DNA from: Balaenoptera acutorostrata
Lineage: Eukaryota; Chordata; Mammalia; Artiodactyla; Balaenopteridae
Length of the DNA stretch: 64,000 nt
Assembly: GCF_949987535.1 (NCBI RefSeq)
Contig: NC_080067.1
Coordinates: 64,104,405-64,168,404 of the forward strand
Direction of reading: 5' to 3'
A model generated the notes under the pieces. It ran no database searches. It was not told the origin of the DNA and worked only from the letters and a program-made list of their open reading frames with translations. The position numbers were made by a program, and so were the translations under genes. Below, one piece after another: positions 35,001 through 45,284 of this stretch; position 1 is the first letter of the stretch, and each line of letters starts with the position of its first letter.

Positions 35001-35874
35001 CTCTTTGACATAAATCACAGAAAGATCTTTTTGACCCACCTCCTAGAGCAATGAAAATAAAAACAAAAACAAAAAAAATGGGACCTAATTAAACAGAAAA
35101 GATTTTGCACAGCAAAGGAAACCATAAACAAGACAAAAAGACAACCCTTAGAATGGGAGAAAATATTTACAAATGAAGCAACTGACAAAGGATTAATCCG
35201 CAAAATATAGAAACAGCGCATGCAGCTCAAAATCAAAAAAACAAACAATCCAATCCAAAAATGGGCAGAAGACCTAAACTGGCATTTCTCCAAAGAAGAC
35301 ATACAGATGGCCTACAAACACATGAAAAGCTGCTCAACATCACTAATTATTAGAGAAATGCAAATCAAAACTACAGTGAGGTATCACTTCACACTGGTCA
35401 GAATGGTCATCATCAAAAAATCTACAAACAATAAATGCTGGAGAGGGTGTGGAGAAAAGGGAACCCTCTTGCACTGTTGGTGGGAATGTAAATTGATACA
35501 GCCACTATGGAGAACAGTATGGACGTTCATTAAAAAACTAAAAATAGAACTACCATATGACCCAGCAATTCCACTACTGGGCATATACACTGAGAAAACC
35601 ATAGTTCAAAAAGTCACATGTACCCCAATGTTCATTGCAGCACTATTTACAATAGCCAGGACATGGAAACAACCTAAATGTCCATCAACAGATGAATGGA
35701 TAAAGAAGATGTGGTGTATATATATATAAAATGGAATATTACTCAGCCATAAAAAGGAATGAAATTGGGTCATTTGTTGAGATGTTGGTGGACCTACAGT
35801 CTGTCATACAGAGTAAAGTAAGTCAGAAAGAGAAAAACAAATATCATATATTAATGCATATATGTGGAATCTAG
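32043..35874 (+). pseudogene. L1 ORF2 pseudogene
   Basis: The start codon position reads GTG (32043-32045), where the 16299 copy has ATG. In the endonuclease, the GDFN motif reads GDFLHP because one extra base at about 32470 shifts the frame and removes the catalytic Asn. A perfect 23-bp tandem duplication (32918-32940 and 32941-32963) adds another frameshift. The reverse transcriptase FADD box is intact at 34147-34158 within a 235-codon open stretch (33862-34569). The C-terminal CCHC knuckle is intact in 35220-35729. Catalytic parts survive in pieces but the protein cannot be made whole. Confidence 0.88.
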
Positions 35875-36226
35875 AAAAAATGGTACAGATGAACCTCTTT
35901 GCAGGGCAGGAATAGAGAAGCAGACGCAGAGAACAGACGTGTGGATGCAGCAGGGGAAAGGGAGGGTGGGATGAACTGGGAGATTAGGTTTGACATAAAT
36001 ACACTGTAATGTTTAAAATAGATAGTTAGTGGGAACCTGCTGTATAGCACAGGGAGCTCAGCTCGGTGCTCTCTGATGACCTAGATGGGTGGGATGGGGG
36101 GAGGAGGTCCAAGAAGGAGGTGTTATATGTATCATTTAGCTGATTCACTTTATTGTACAGCAGAAACTAACACAACATTGTAAAGCGATTATACTCCAAT
36201 TGAAAAAAATTTAAAAATTAACAAAA

Positions 36227-37100
36227 GAGAGTAAATAATCTACAACTACACACGAGCATATGGAAAAATTCACAATTATTGAATTAAAGAAGCCAGGTAT
36301 AAGAAAAGTAAGTACTCTCTCTCTCTGTGTATCCATTATATAGTCATGAACAGGCAAAATTAATCACTGTTGTTAGAGTGTAATATAAGTGGTTACCCTT
36401 ACTCAGTATGGCTATGTAATTGACAGGGCCCATTAAAATATAAATATGCTGGGACACTGGTTTAAAATGTAGTCCTTTAAATACTTTCCACACATCTTGA
36501 GCGCTAGAACTTTTACTCTTCCAATTGTCTACTTTGAGATGTATTAACTCTACCTTTAGCATCAGAAACTGTTTGAAGTGCATTGATAGCAACATGAAAG
36601 GAAACTGGAATCATGGAGGAAACTGATCTTAGAACAAGAAAGAATTTGGTAGAAACTAGTAAGTGCTCAATAAATGATAAATCTTGTCTTATTAGAGACA
36701 GCACAGTATAAAGCAATTTATCCAGAAATATATGAAGGACATTAGCCACCTTGATTTTTTGCTATTATACAGCATGGTACATTATCAGGGTTTAATAGAC
36801 ACAGTCTTGTCATTCTGATGCCAGACATCTAGGACAAACAGAAACTTCAGGAACTGGCATCTTGTGTGTGAAAGCAAGAAATACAGCCATGTCTCTAGTA
36901 GAAAATGTGTCAGTAATCAGTAAGTTCCAGGGAACAGGTTTTGTGAGAGAGAAGATGGGAGACCACATGAGCATGGGCATCATTTGAGGGTAAAAGATGC
37001 CAAAAGGAAAAAGAAGAACGTGGATTATTTTCCTTTTTTTGCGAAAGGCCTTTCTGGATTTAAGCATACTAATATGCCCCAGACTCAAATGGTAACTTAC
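36227..37100. other. Probable intronic sequence downstream of the exon
   Basis: No repeat that I recognise apart from a (CT)n run at 36318-36330. Two moderately long minus-strand open frames (36344-36595 and 36513-36749) overlap in different frames and lack convincing splice borders, so I do not call them. Lying 3' of the minus-strand exon, this is likely intron. Confidence 0.45.
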
Positions 37101-37313
37101 TTTTGAAATCATAAACATAGATAGCTGTTTGCATCTGAGAGAAGCCTGTCACGGCAATCTGAGGTGTGACATATTTGCCTGAGACTGGTGTTCCCTCAGG
37201 GGAATAAAAATATGTTATAGTTGTGACATCAGTCTCTTCTTGAACAGGCAGCTCTAGGTCGGTATCTTTTGGGGCAAGGTAGTGGGAACCTTTATATGCA
37301 ATCTTCAGAATTC
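37101..37313 (-). CDS. Internal coding exon of an unidentified minus-strand gene
   Basis: On the minus strand a pyrimidine-containing tract ending 'ctttacatttcag' is followed by 213 bases open in one frame and then by the donor 'gtaagt' (37100-37095). A branch-like 'cattaat' lies about 20 bases before the acceptor. The exon is phase 1 at both ends: it starts with two bases of a split codon, has 70 full codons and ends with one base. The peptide begins ILKIAYKGSHYLAPKDTD and alternates polar and hydrophobic residues (TITYFY, QIAVTGF, TAIYVYDF), suggesting beta strands. It contains a charged segment LELPVQEETD and a 'YSPEGTPVSGKY' turn. No Cys, no signal peptide and no membrane segment are present. 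Its base composition is richer in GC than its flanks. Symmetric phase 1 exons are common in extracellular modular proteins, but that is only suggestive. I do not recognise the gene. Confidence 0.72.
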
Positions 37314-38484
37314 CTGAAATGTAAAGTGCATTAATGATAGGAAGTATATATATTTTTGATTTGTCCTTAAGATTCTTAATTATGAAACACAGCTCTTTCA
37401 GAAAAGACATGACTGGACAAGTAATATCTGTATTTTTCGTCTTAATATAATAAAAATATATCCATTAAATCCTGCAGTTTAGAAACATTGCTTATATTAT
37501 CCCATGAGATACACTGCCCATCAACATAACTCAGTGACATCTTTCTTCATCATTGTCATCATACTTATCAACCCAGTGGTGCATATTGCAAACACAGCTG
37601 TTCCCTAAAGAAGATGCCAGTCAACATGAACAAGATACAGACACACACAATCTCATGTATTCTAAACAAACACTGAACAACCAAATCAATTTATGTTGAG
37701 TTGCAAAAATGCAATGTCGTGATTCTTGGCCTTCTCAATCTGTGGAGGTAAGACACTAAAATTCTAACAAATGAATGTAAATCTGTGAAAAAGAACTCAT
37801 CAGTAAAATGAAATGCAGCATGTCTCAATTTTCATGGTACAGAATATTTTTCTCCTTTAGTAAAAAACTAAAACTCTTAAAATGCTAATTCTCTCAGTGT
37901 TTTTGCAGTACCAGGTATATACTGATTAATTCAATAAATCTGCAAGGTCATCTGTGCATCTAGTGAAAAGCTTATCACTATTTGTACTTCAGTTAATGTT
38001 CAATTTATTAAATCATGTATCTGATAAACAAAAAACTATGGAAACCAATTTTTCTTGAGCATTTAAACAATGACTGCAGTTTGATTGTTTCCTTACAAGA
38101 TTGCAGTTACAATTTAGCATAACTGATTCTTTTGAGTACATCAGATCCCCGCACATCAGACAAAATGCACACAGATGCAATAATTACAAAATGTGTTGCC
38201 AAGTATACAGTTAAAGTTATCCTAAAATATCAACACCACGAGTTTAATTCATTTCTTCACTTTATGTGTTTTTATGCCTTCCTGTTGTACTTACTCTAAT
38301 AACTTCCCAGAATTTTTGCCTAAATTTGACATCTTCCCAGGTTTTCTATGTTCACAAGAACAGTAAAGTGCACAGGTTTTTTATGGAATTTTTATTAAGT
38401 TAAGGGACTTGATTTCTTCTCTTAAAATGTTTCAACTCTAAACTTTTAAAATCCATACCTTTCACACAGGTATCACTTTTGTAC
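37314..38484. other. Probable intronic sequence upstream of the exon
   Basis: AT-rich, with no recognisable repeat. It would be the 3' part of the intron preceding the exon at 37101-37313. The short open segment 38293-38343 was considered as an exon and rejected. Confidence 0.45.
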
Positions 38485-39255
38485 ACCTTTCCTAAAAGGT
38501 GTTTAAAATATTTTTTATTGTGAAAATTTCAAACAGACAAAAATGTAGCAAGTACAGTAATCACTCATATACACATCCCCTACCTTCAACACCCATCAAT
38601 ATTTTGTCATATTTATTTCATCAGTTCCCTCGCTTTTTTCTTGAATATTTTAAAGCAAATTCAAGATGTCATGTAATTTTACCCTTAACTACTTCAGTGT
38701 GCATCTAAAAAGGGAAGGGTATTTAACCTCAATGCTATTATCAAAGCTAACAAAATTAATAATTCTTTGCTATGATCAATTCTCAGTCCATATTCAAATT
38801 ATCCATTATTTTATTTTATTTAGTTGGTTCAAATAAATATCAAAACAAATGTATTCACTGTATTTTTTAGGTCTGTTAAGTTATTTTTAAGTCTTTGAAT
38901 CTAGAACAGTATCTTTTTACTTTTCATTCCTCTGACTTGAAGAAACCAGTGAGCTCTCCTGCAGAATATCTGCAACATGTATATATATGATTGATTGCTT
39001 CCTCGTGGTGTCATAAAATTGATTCCTTCTCTTCAGGCATTTCCTATTTATTAGAAATTGGTGCTAAAGGCTTGATTTGATTCAGATTCAATATCTGGGG
39101 GAAGAGGCTTAAGATTACCACAAAGGAGGTGCTGTCTCCTTAACACTGTATTACATCAGAAGGTACATTGGTTACCTCACTTTTAAAGGTGCCAAGATTA
39201 ATCAGTGTTAAAGGATTGGCCAGCTTGATCCCCTTCATTGTAAAGTTCTCCATAA
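38485..39255 (-). mobile_element. Ancient L1M(E)-type 3' end
   Basis: The succession 'ttattgtgaaaatttcaaac', 'caagtacagtaatcactc', 'aaagcaaattcaagatgtc', 'gattgcttcctcgtggtgtc', 'ctaaaggcttgattt' matches the old L1 3' UTR of the ME/MC group read in reverse. Highly diverged, with no ORF. Confidence 0.6.
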
Positions 39256-39302
39256 ACATTTCACCAAATAGTTTTAGGATCCATTAATGAGCATTAGCTA
39301 AA

Positions 39303-39436
39303 TACAGTCATTCCCTCAGGATCCATGGGGGATTGATTCCAGGACTCCCTGCAGATACCAACATCCTCAGATGCTCAAGTCCTGAGCACTCAGTATCCAA
39401 GGATGCAGAACCTGCAGATATGAAGGGCCAACTGTA
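39303..39436. mobile_element. MER2-like (Tigger) miniature DNA transposon
   Basis: The ends are inverted repeats, 'CAGTcatTCCCTCaggATCC' against the reverse complement of the right end, 'CAGTtggCCCTTCataTCTG'. Both are flanked by TA (39303-39304 and 39435-39436), the expected target duplication. Only 134 bases remain, so the centre is deleted. Confidence 0.8.
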
Positions 39437-39701
39437 ATTTATTTCATTAGTGTTTGCAAATGGTGATTCTATAATTCTCTTACCCTTCCATATTAATTAA
39501 GTAGAACCTTCTGCATTCCTTTATTCACAGGCCAATGTAGTTAAGCTGAAATAAAATTTATAAAGGCAGAATAAATGCTTAACTCTTTCTATTTAATTAC
39601 CAATATTTAAAGTAATGAGTTGATGTCCAAGCAATAACCAATTGTTTCCAATGAGTTTGGTATCTTTTTCTTCTCCATTCCCTTTCCTCCTCTTCCTACC
39701 A
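39437..39701. other. Unassigned non-coding sequence
   Basis: Short AT-rich spacer with a T/C-rich stretch at 39660-39700; nothing recognised. Confidence 0.3.
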
Positions 39702-39717
39702 TTAGAAACCCAGCTTT
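39702..39717 (+). repeat. Left target-site duplication of the twin-primed L1
   Basis: 'ttagaaacccagcttt' matches 'ttagaaacacagcttt' at 41793-41808 at 15 of 16 bases. Confidence 0.88.
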
Positions 39718-41792
39718 AAAACAAACTTTTTTTAAATCGTAGTTGCTGGTGTACAACATAGTGATTCTCAGTTTTTAAAGGTTATACTCCATTTATAGTT
39801 ATTGTAAAACATTGGGTATATTCCCCATATTATACAATATATTCTTGTAGCTTATTTTGTACCTAATAGTTTGTGCCTCTTAATCCCCTATCCCTAATAT
39901 TGCCCCTCCCCCTTTCTCTCTCCCCACTGGTAACCACTAGTTTGTTCTCTATATCTGTGAGTCTGCTTCCTTTTTGTTACATTCACTAGTTTGCTGTATT
40001 CTTTTAGATTCCATAACATAAGTGAAAGCATACAGTAGGTATTTGTCTTTCTCTGACTCATTTCACTTAGCATAATGCCCTCCAAGTCCATCCACATTGC
40101 TGCAAATGACAAAATTTCATTCTTTTTTATGGCTGAGGAGTCTGGTATTCCATTGTGTGTGCGTGTATCCATTCATCTGTTGATGGACACTTAGACTTCC
40201 ATATCCTGGCTACAAATATTGCTGCTATGAACATTGAGGTGAATGTATCTTTTTGAATTAGTGTTTTTGTCTTTCAGATATATACCCAGGAGTGGAATTG
40301 TTGAGTCATATGGTAGTTCTATTTTTAGTTTTTTGAGCAACCTCCATACTGTTTTCCACAGTGGCTGCACCAATTTACATTCCCACCAACAATGCAGGAG
40401 GGTTCCCTTTGTCCACATCCTTGCCAGCATTTGTTATTTGTGTTCTTTTCTGATGATAGCCATTCTGTCAGGTGTGAGGTGATATCTCACTGTGGTTTTG
40501 ATTTGCATTTCCTGATGATTAGTGATGTTGAGCATCTTTTCATGTGCCTACTGGCCATCTGCATTTCCTCTTTGGAAAAATGTCTATTCAGGTCTTCTGC
40601 CCATTTTTTAAATTGGGTTGTTTGTTTTTTAGATGTTGAGTTGTATGAGCTGTTTATATATGTTGGATATTAATCCCTTATCAGTCATATCATTTGCAAA
40701 TTTTTTTCCCATTCAGTAGGTTGTCTTTTAATTTTGTCAATGGTTTCCTTTGCTGTGCAAAAACTTTTAAGTTTAATTAGGTCCAATTTGTTTATTTTTG
40801 CTTTTGTTTCCTTTGCTTTAAGAGACAAATCCAAAAAAAAAATGCTGTAATTTATGTCAGATTGTTCTGCCTATGTTTTCCTCTAGGAATTTTATGGTTT
40901 CCAGTCTTACATTTAGTTCTTAATCCATTTTGAGCTTATTTTTGTATATGGTATTAGTGTTCTAATTTCATTTTCTTACATGTAGCTGTCCAGTTTTCCC
41001 AGTATGACTCATTGAAAAGACTGTCTTTTCTCCTTTGTATATTCTTCCCTCCTTTGTCATAGATTAATTGACCATAAGTGTGTGGGTTTATTTCTGGGCT
41101 CTCTATCCTGTTCCATTGATCTATGTGTCTGTTTTTGTGCCATTACCATACTGTTTTGATTACAGTAGCTTTGTAATATAGTCTGAAGTCAGAGAGTGTG
41201 ATTCCTCCAGCTCTGTTCTTCTTTCTCAAGATTCTTTTGGCTACTCAGGGTCTTTTGTGTTTCCATACAAACTTTAAAATTATTTGTTCTAAATGTGTGA
41301 AAATGCCATTGGTATTTCGATAGGGATTGCATTGAATTTGTAGATTGCCTTGTCTACTCTCACCACTTTTATTCAACATAGTTTTGGAAGTACTAGCCAC
41401 AGCAATCAGGGAAGAAAGAGAATTAAAAGGAATCCAAATTGTAAAGGAAGAAGTAAAGCTGTCACTGTTTGCAGATGACATGGTTCTATACATAGAAAAT
41501 CCTAAAGATGCCACCAGAAAACTACTCATCAATGAGTTAAGTAAAGTTGCAGGATACAAAATTAATATACAGAGATCTGTTGCATTTCTATACACTAACA
41601 ACAAACTGTCAGAAAGATAAATTAAAGAAACAATCCCACTTACTACTGTATCAAAAAGAATAAAATACCTAGGAATAAACCTACCTAAGGAGGTACAAGA
41701 CCTGTACTCAGAAAACTATAAGATACTGATGAAAGATGATAGAAACAGATGGAAAGATATATTGTGTTCTTGGATTGGAAGGATTAATATTG
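39718..41792 (-). mobile_element. L1 with 5' inversion (twin priming)
   Basis: The segment 39718-41350 is the antisense 3' part of an L1 (3' UTR through the reverse transcriptase thumb). The segment 41353-41792 is the preceding part of ORF2 in the opposite orientation, including a FADD-containing stretch ([20 protein letters not shown]). The two parts meet at 41351-41352, where 'tg' fits both. In L1 coordinates they are almost adjacent, with only a small loss. A 16-bp duplication with one mismatch surrounds the whole. This is the classic product of twin priming, in which second-strand priming on the same RNA inverts the 5' part. Confidence 0.9.
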
Positions 41793-41808
41793 TTAGAAAC
41801 ACAGCTTT
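41793..41808 (+). repeat. Right target-site duplication of the twin-primed L1
   Basis: Matches 39702-39717 at 15 of 16 bases. Confidence 0.88.
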
Positions 41809-41834
41809 TTTCACATTCAATATGATATAATCAA

Positions 41835-42170
41835 TTGCAGCCTTAACATTGGACAAAAGGAGTCTGTTCATGTTGGCACCTGTTTTCTTTTGTCATAATC
41901 CCATTAGTCTTTGATAGCTTCTTTGCATTCTGGCATAAAGACATACCACAGGTTCATCTTGAACATTTCCTGCCCCACATATGGAATCAGCCATTTACCA
42001 CAAGGAGCTCTGATTCCTATTAGTAGAGGAATCTCAACACTACAGTTTAGGCATTCTGCATGCTCATTGCTCTTGGGTTGTCATACTTCCATGACTTTTC
42101 AGTGGACACAGCTGGGAAATATTTACTTATTTTATAAGAGAGGGAAAAAAGTCATGAGTTCTGCCTAATA
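41835..42170 (-). mobile_element. Possible ancient L1M 3' UTR fragment
   Basis: 'ccacaggttcatcttgaac', 'tttcctgccccacatatgg', 'aatcagccatttaccac' and 'caaggagctctgattcc' recall an old L1 3' UTR segment read in reverse. Weak and highly diverged. Confidence 0.35.
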
Positions 42171-43026
42171 TTTCCAATTGAAATTTAGTCACAGGATTTT
42201 TACTTAACATCATTGATTCTCTCTCAGTCTCTCTCTCTGAATAGCTTGATTCCTAACAACATTAACATAATTACTTATTTGCTTTTTCATATTGTACACA
42301 CATATATGTATATGCATAATATTCAAAATAACATCATTGATATTATCACTAACAATAAAAAATTTTACTGTAGGTTAAGATTTCTTTGTATTTCAGAATC
42401 TGTAGTCAAAACACTGCTTTAAGGTCAGTGCAGTAATTATTTTCTCTGGATGGTTATGTTACAAGATGTACTTTTAAATTCTCACTTGGCAAGATTTAGT
42501 ATAATCCATTGTTGTGCCCTAAGATATTGACTTGTGTTGTTAATATTATTAAACTTTTATGTATTTATCATTATTTTATTGGTAGGGCCATTTAGAAGTT
42601 GTGTCTCCCAGGAGATGGAGATTGTGTCAGCCTTAGCCATTAGTTCTCTTCTTTATCTCATGGGGCTAATTTATCATCTTGAGCACACTGTTAAGCCCTG
42701 TTCCTCCTTGGCTATTGTGTGTGATCACTGATGCTGATTCACAGCTCAATTCTCTTCCTGCTGGTTATAATGTGTGACCACCAGTACCAACCAGTCCTTG
42801 GTGTAATTGCTACTTTTACCAGAATTGTACTCCTGATTCCCTGTGTTTGGATGGAAATAAGTACCTATCTATGCTTCATAAACAGAGGCACACTCAAATA
42901 TATTAGCATTCCCCTGTTTTTCTGCAATAAATTTTAAAAATTAGATATGTCTCATTCCATTCACTCTTCTTTTACTTGTTACAACTATGATTTGTATACT
43001 TTATATTATTATGAACTCATATTTGA
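42171..43026. other. Unassigned non-coding sequence
   Basis: AT-rich, with nothing I can name. Confidence 0.3.
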
Positions 43027-43125
43027 TATAAGCATGAAAACAATAATGATGATTATTGTGGCTTATACAGACTGAACTTATTCCAATCGGCCACAATAAT
43101 CATCACTATTATTTTGATGCTTATA
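43027..43125. repeat. Imperfect 99-bp palindrome
   Basis: The 36-base arms (43027-43062 and 43090-43125) are inverted repeats that agree at 33 positions and are separated by a 27-base spacer. The shared inner end is 'gatgattattgtggc'. It does not match the MADE1-type palindrome that I know. It could be a small MITE or a local inverted duplication, and a transcript could fold into a long hairpin. Confidence 0.85.
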
Positions 43126-45284
43126 TTATTACAATTTTGTCCTTTTAGCACTTCCACAATAACCTTTAAAATGTCTTTGTTTTCTGGCAACAATTTTTCC
43201 AGAACTATCTAAATTGTTCTTGCCTGAAGACCTGTAATAAGTTATCCCATAGAGTCTTGGTTCCTTTCAGAGGAGAATAATATTTGTATCAGATACAATC
43301 TCTGCCCCACCCTTTCCTCTTTGCTTTACCATTTTAGTTATCACTGGCACCTTTCCAAAATGCTAGCATTCTGCTTCTCTGTGCCTGAGGGCTTTTTCTG
43401 GTGGCTGGGTTCTACTTCCTGACTGGTAGGCTGGAACTGCCAGGGAATTAACACCACCTGGGGGCAGCGCTCAACCAATGACTCAGGAAGGCTGAATATA
43501 AATACTCCAACTCCCTCATCCATAGGTGGGATAATTGTGTGACTTAAATTTCACACTTACTCCCAGAGTTCCAGGCTAACCAGCAGTAATAGCTTGCAAG
43601 ATATGTATCCTCTATCAGCCTCCTTCAATCCCTGTCTCATTTTGTGATTCCTCTCTTCGCACTGGAATCTTTGCCTCAGTGTCTGCTTCTAGAACAACCT
43701 AGATCACACAATACTAATGTAATGTAATATAGTATAATGCTGTAGTGACAGAGCTGGAAAATATATGTCCTTTTTCACTGATTAACCCTAATTTTATTTT
43801 CCAGTTTAAACTTTTATGTTGCAAGACTCTACCATGCTCACAGTATGTGGTTTCACTGACTTATAAACCTTTCTTCTACTCTAACAAAGGGTTATTAAAT
43901 GTCTGATGATGGCAATGTGATAATGATAGGGATAATATCTATGATCTGAAAAGCTGAACGTTTTCAAAGAACTCATTTAAATTCAATCAGCATTTATGAG
44001 GGTCTTATGTGTCAAGCACTGGGCTAGGAGCTAGGAACACATAAGTAAAAAAACTGACATTAATAAATAAATTAGATATTTTCCTGTCAGAAAGTTGGAG
44101 AATTAAAAAGGCCATGTTTTGACATTTCTAATCCTATAAAGGTTACATTTTCACACAAGAATGGTTCTTTTGTATCAAAAAAAAAAAAAAAAGACTATTT
44201 GGGAGAAAGACAATGGTGTTATTTTTTTCCATACTTATGGATACTTGTGGTAAGGAGCTTTCTTACCCTTAAATCTTTTAAAAATCCTTATTAACCTCAG
44301 AAAAAATATTTTTTTACGCAAGATGCTAAACTGAATTCATAAACAATAGCAATACAAGATTCCCATTAGCATTTCAAAAAGATTAAATCCTATCAAAAAT
44401 TTCTTCTCTACTTGAGGGTTGTGTATTTTAAAGACTGCTGAGAAGCAAGTTTTAGGTGTATGTAGACTGAACTGCAGGGTATGCAGGGCAAATGTATATT
44501 CAACACTGGGGTATTTTAAAAATATATTTATACTGATTATTTAATTACACGGAGGAAAGCACACATTTCTTCTACTTACTTCCAGTCAATATAGAAATAC
44601 ATAACCATACATAATTCACTAAGGAACATATTCAGAATGAAATGTCTGTATAGGAGAAGGCCTTGGTTTCCCAATCCTAGTCTTAAACTTCTTTGCAAAT
44701 TTACAATTAATTCTCTAATTATTGGAATTTTCTGTGGTATTTATTTTCCAGAGAAACATCACTTATTACTGAAAAACTTTGATTCCTGTCTATTTTCTGT
44801 TCCCAAGACATACTCCTCTTATCTGATTCCCTTTATCATTTCAGTACTTTGAGAAATATGTGCTACTAACAATTTAGTAACATCTTTTATTCCCTCCCCC
44901 CAAATGATGCTTAAATACATCGGCTTAAATAAATTAACGTTTGACTGATACATTTAGCATTAGCAACAAATTTACATGCCAATGCATGGGCTGATTCTAC
45001 CTGAAAATATGGTGTATCCTTGTGTTTTCATGCCGCTAGTCAGCGTAAAAAAGTGGTAGGATCTTGTTTTCTCTTGTTCTCATTTTTCAAAGTGCCATTC
45101 ATGGACCTATCCCTAGTGTCCTAGTAAATACATATAGGTTTGATGTTATACATTCATTACAGAAATGCAGAAATAAGGGAAGAGTAGAAGAGACATTATA
45201 CTGTTTATCAAGATATGAAATCCATGCTTCATTTTTTATACTTACTTCTTTTCTCCTTGCATTACTTATTTTTTTCTTAAATAC
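43126..45284. other. Unassigned non-coding sequence
   Basis: No gene supported. The segment 43980-44055 ('atttatgagggtcttatgtg', 'ctgggctaggagctagg') weakly matches the ancient repeat at 3005. A 16-base A-run lies near 44177-44193. Confidence 0.35.

Larger units (their letters stand above)
29749..36226 (+). mobile_element. Near full-length L1, sense, with GC-rich 5' UTR
   Basis: It starts with the L1 hallmark 'gaagatggcagagtagg', has a 5' UTR of about 1.3 kb (29749-31110), ORF1 (31114-31983), ORF2 (32043-35874) and a 3' UTR ending in 'cgattatactccaatt' and an A-rich tail. Total length is about 6.5 kb. A short imperfect target-site match, 'aatgagagt' at 29740-29748 and 'aaagagagt' at 36224-36232, is possible but weak. 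The copy is complete but both ORFs are broken. Confidence 0.9.

Noticed and set aside
36344..36749. Two overlapping minus-strand open frames with protein-like stretches
   Set aside because: They are in different frames and lack good splice borders, and no related protein comes to mind. Possibly an ancient repeat.
38293..38343. 51-base minus-strand segment between 'aacatag' and 'gtaagtac'
   Set aside because: The only reading phase that would join the exon at 37101-37313 contains a stop codon.
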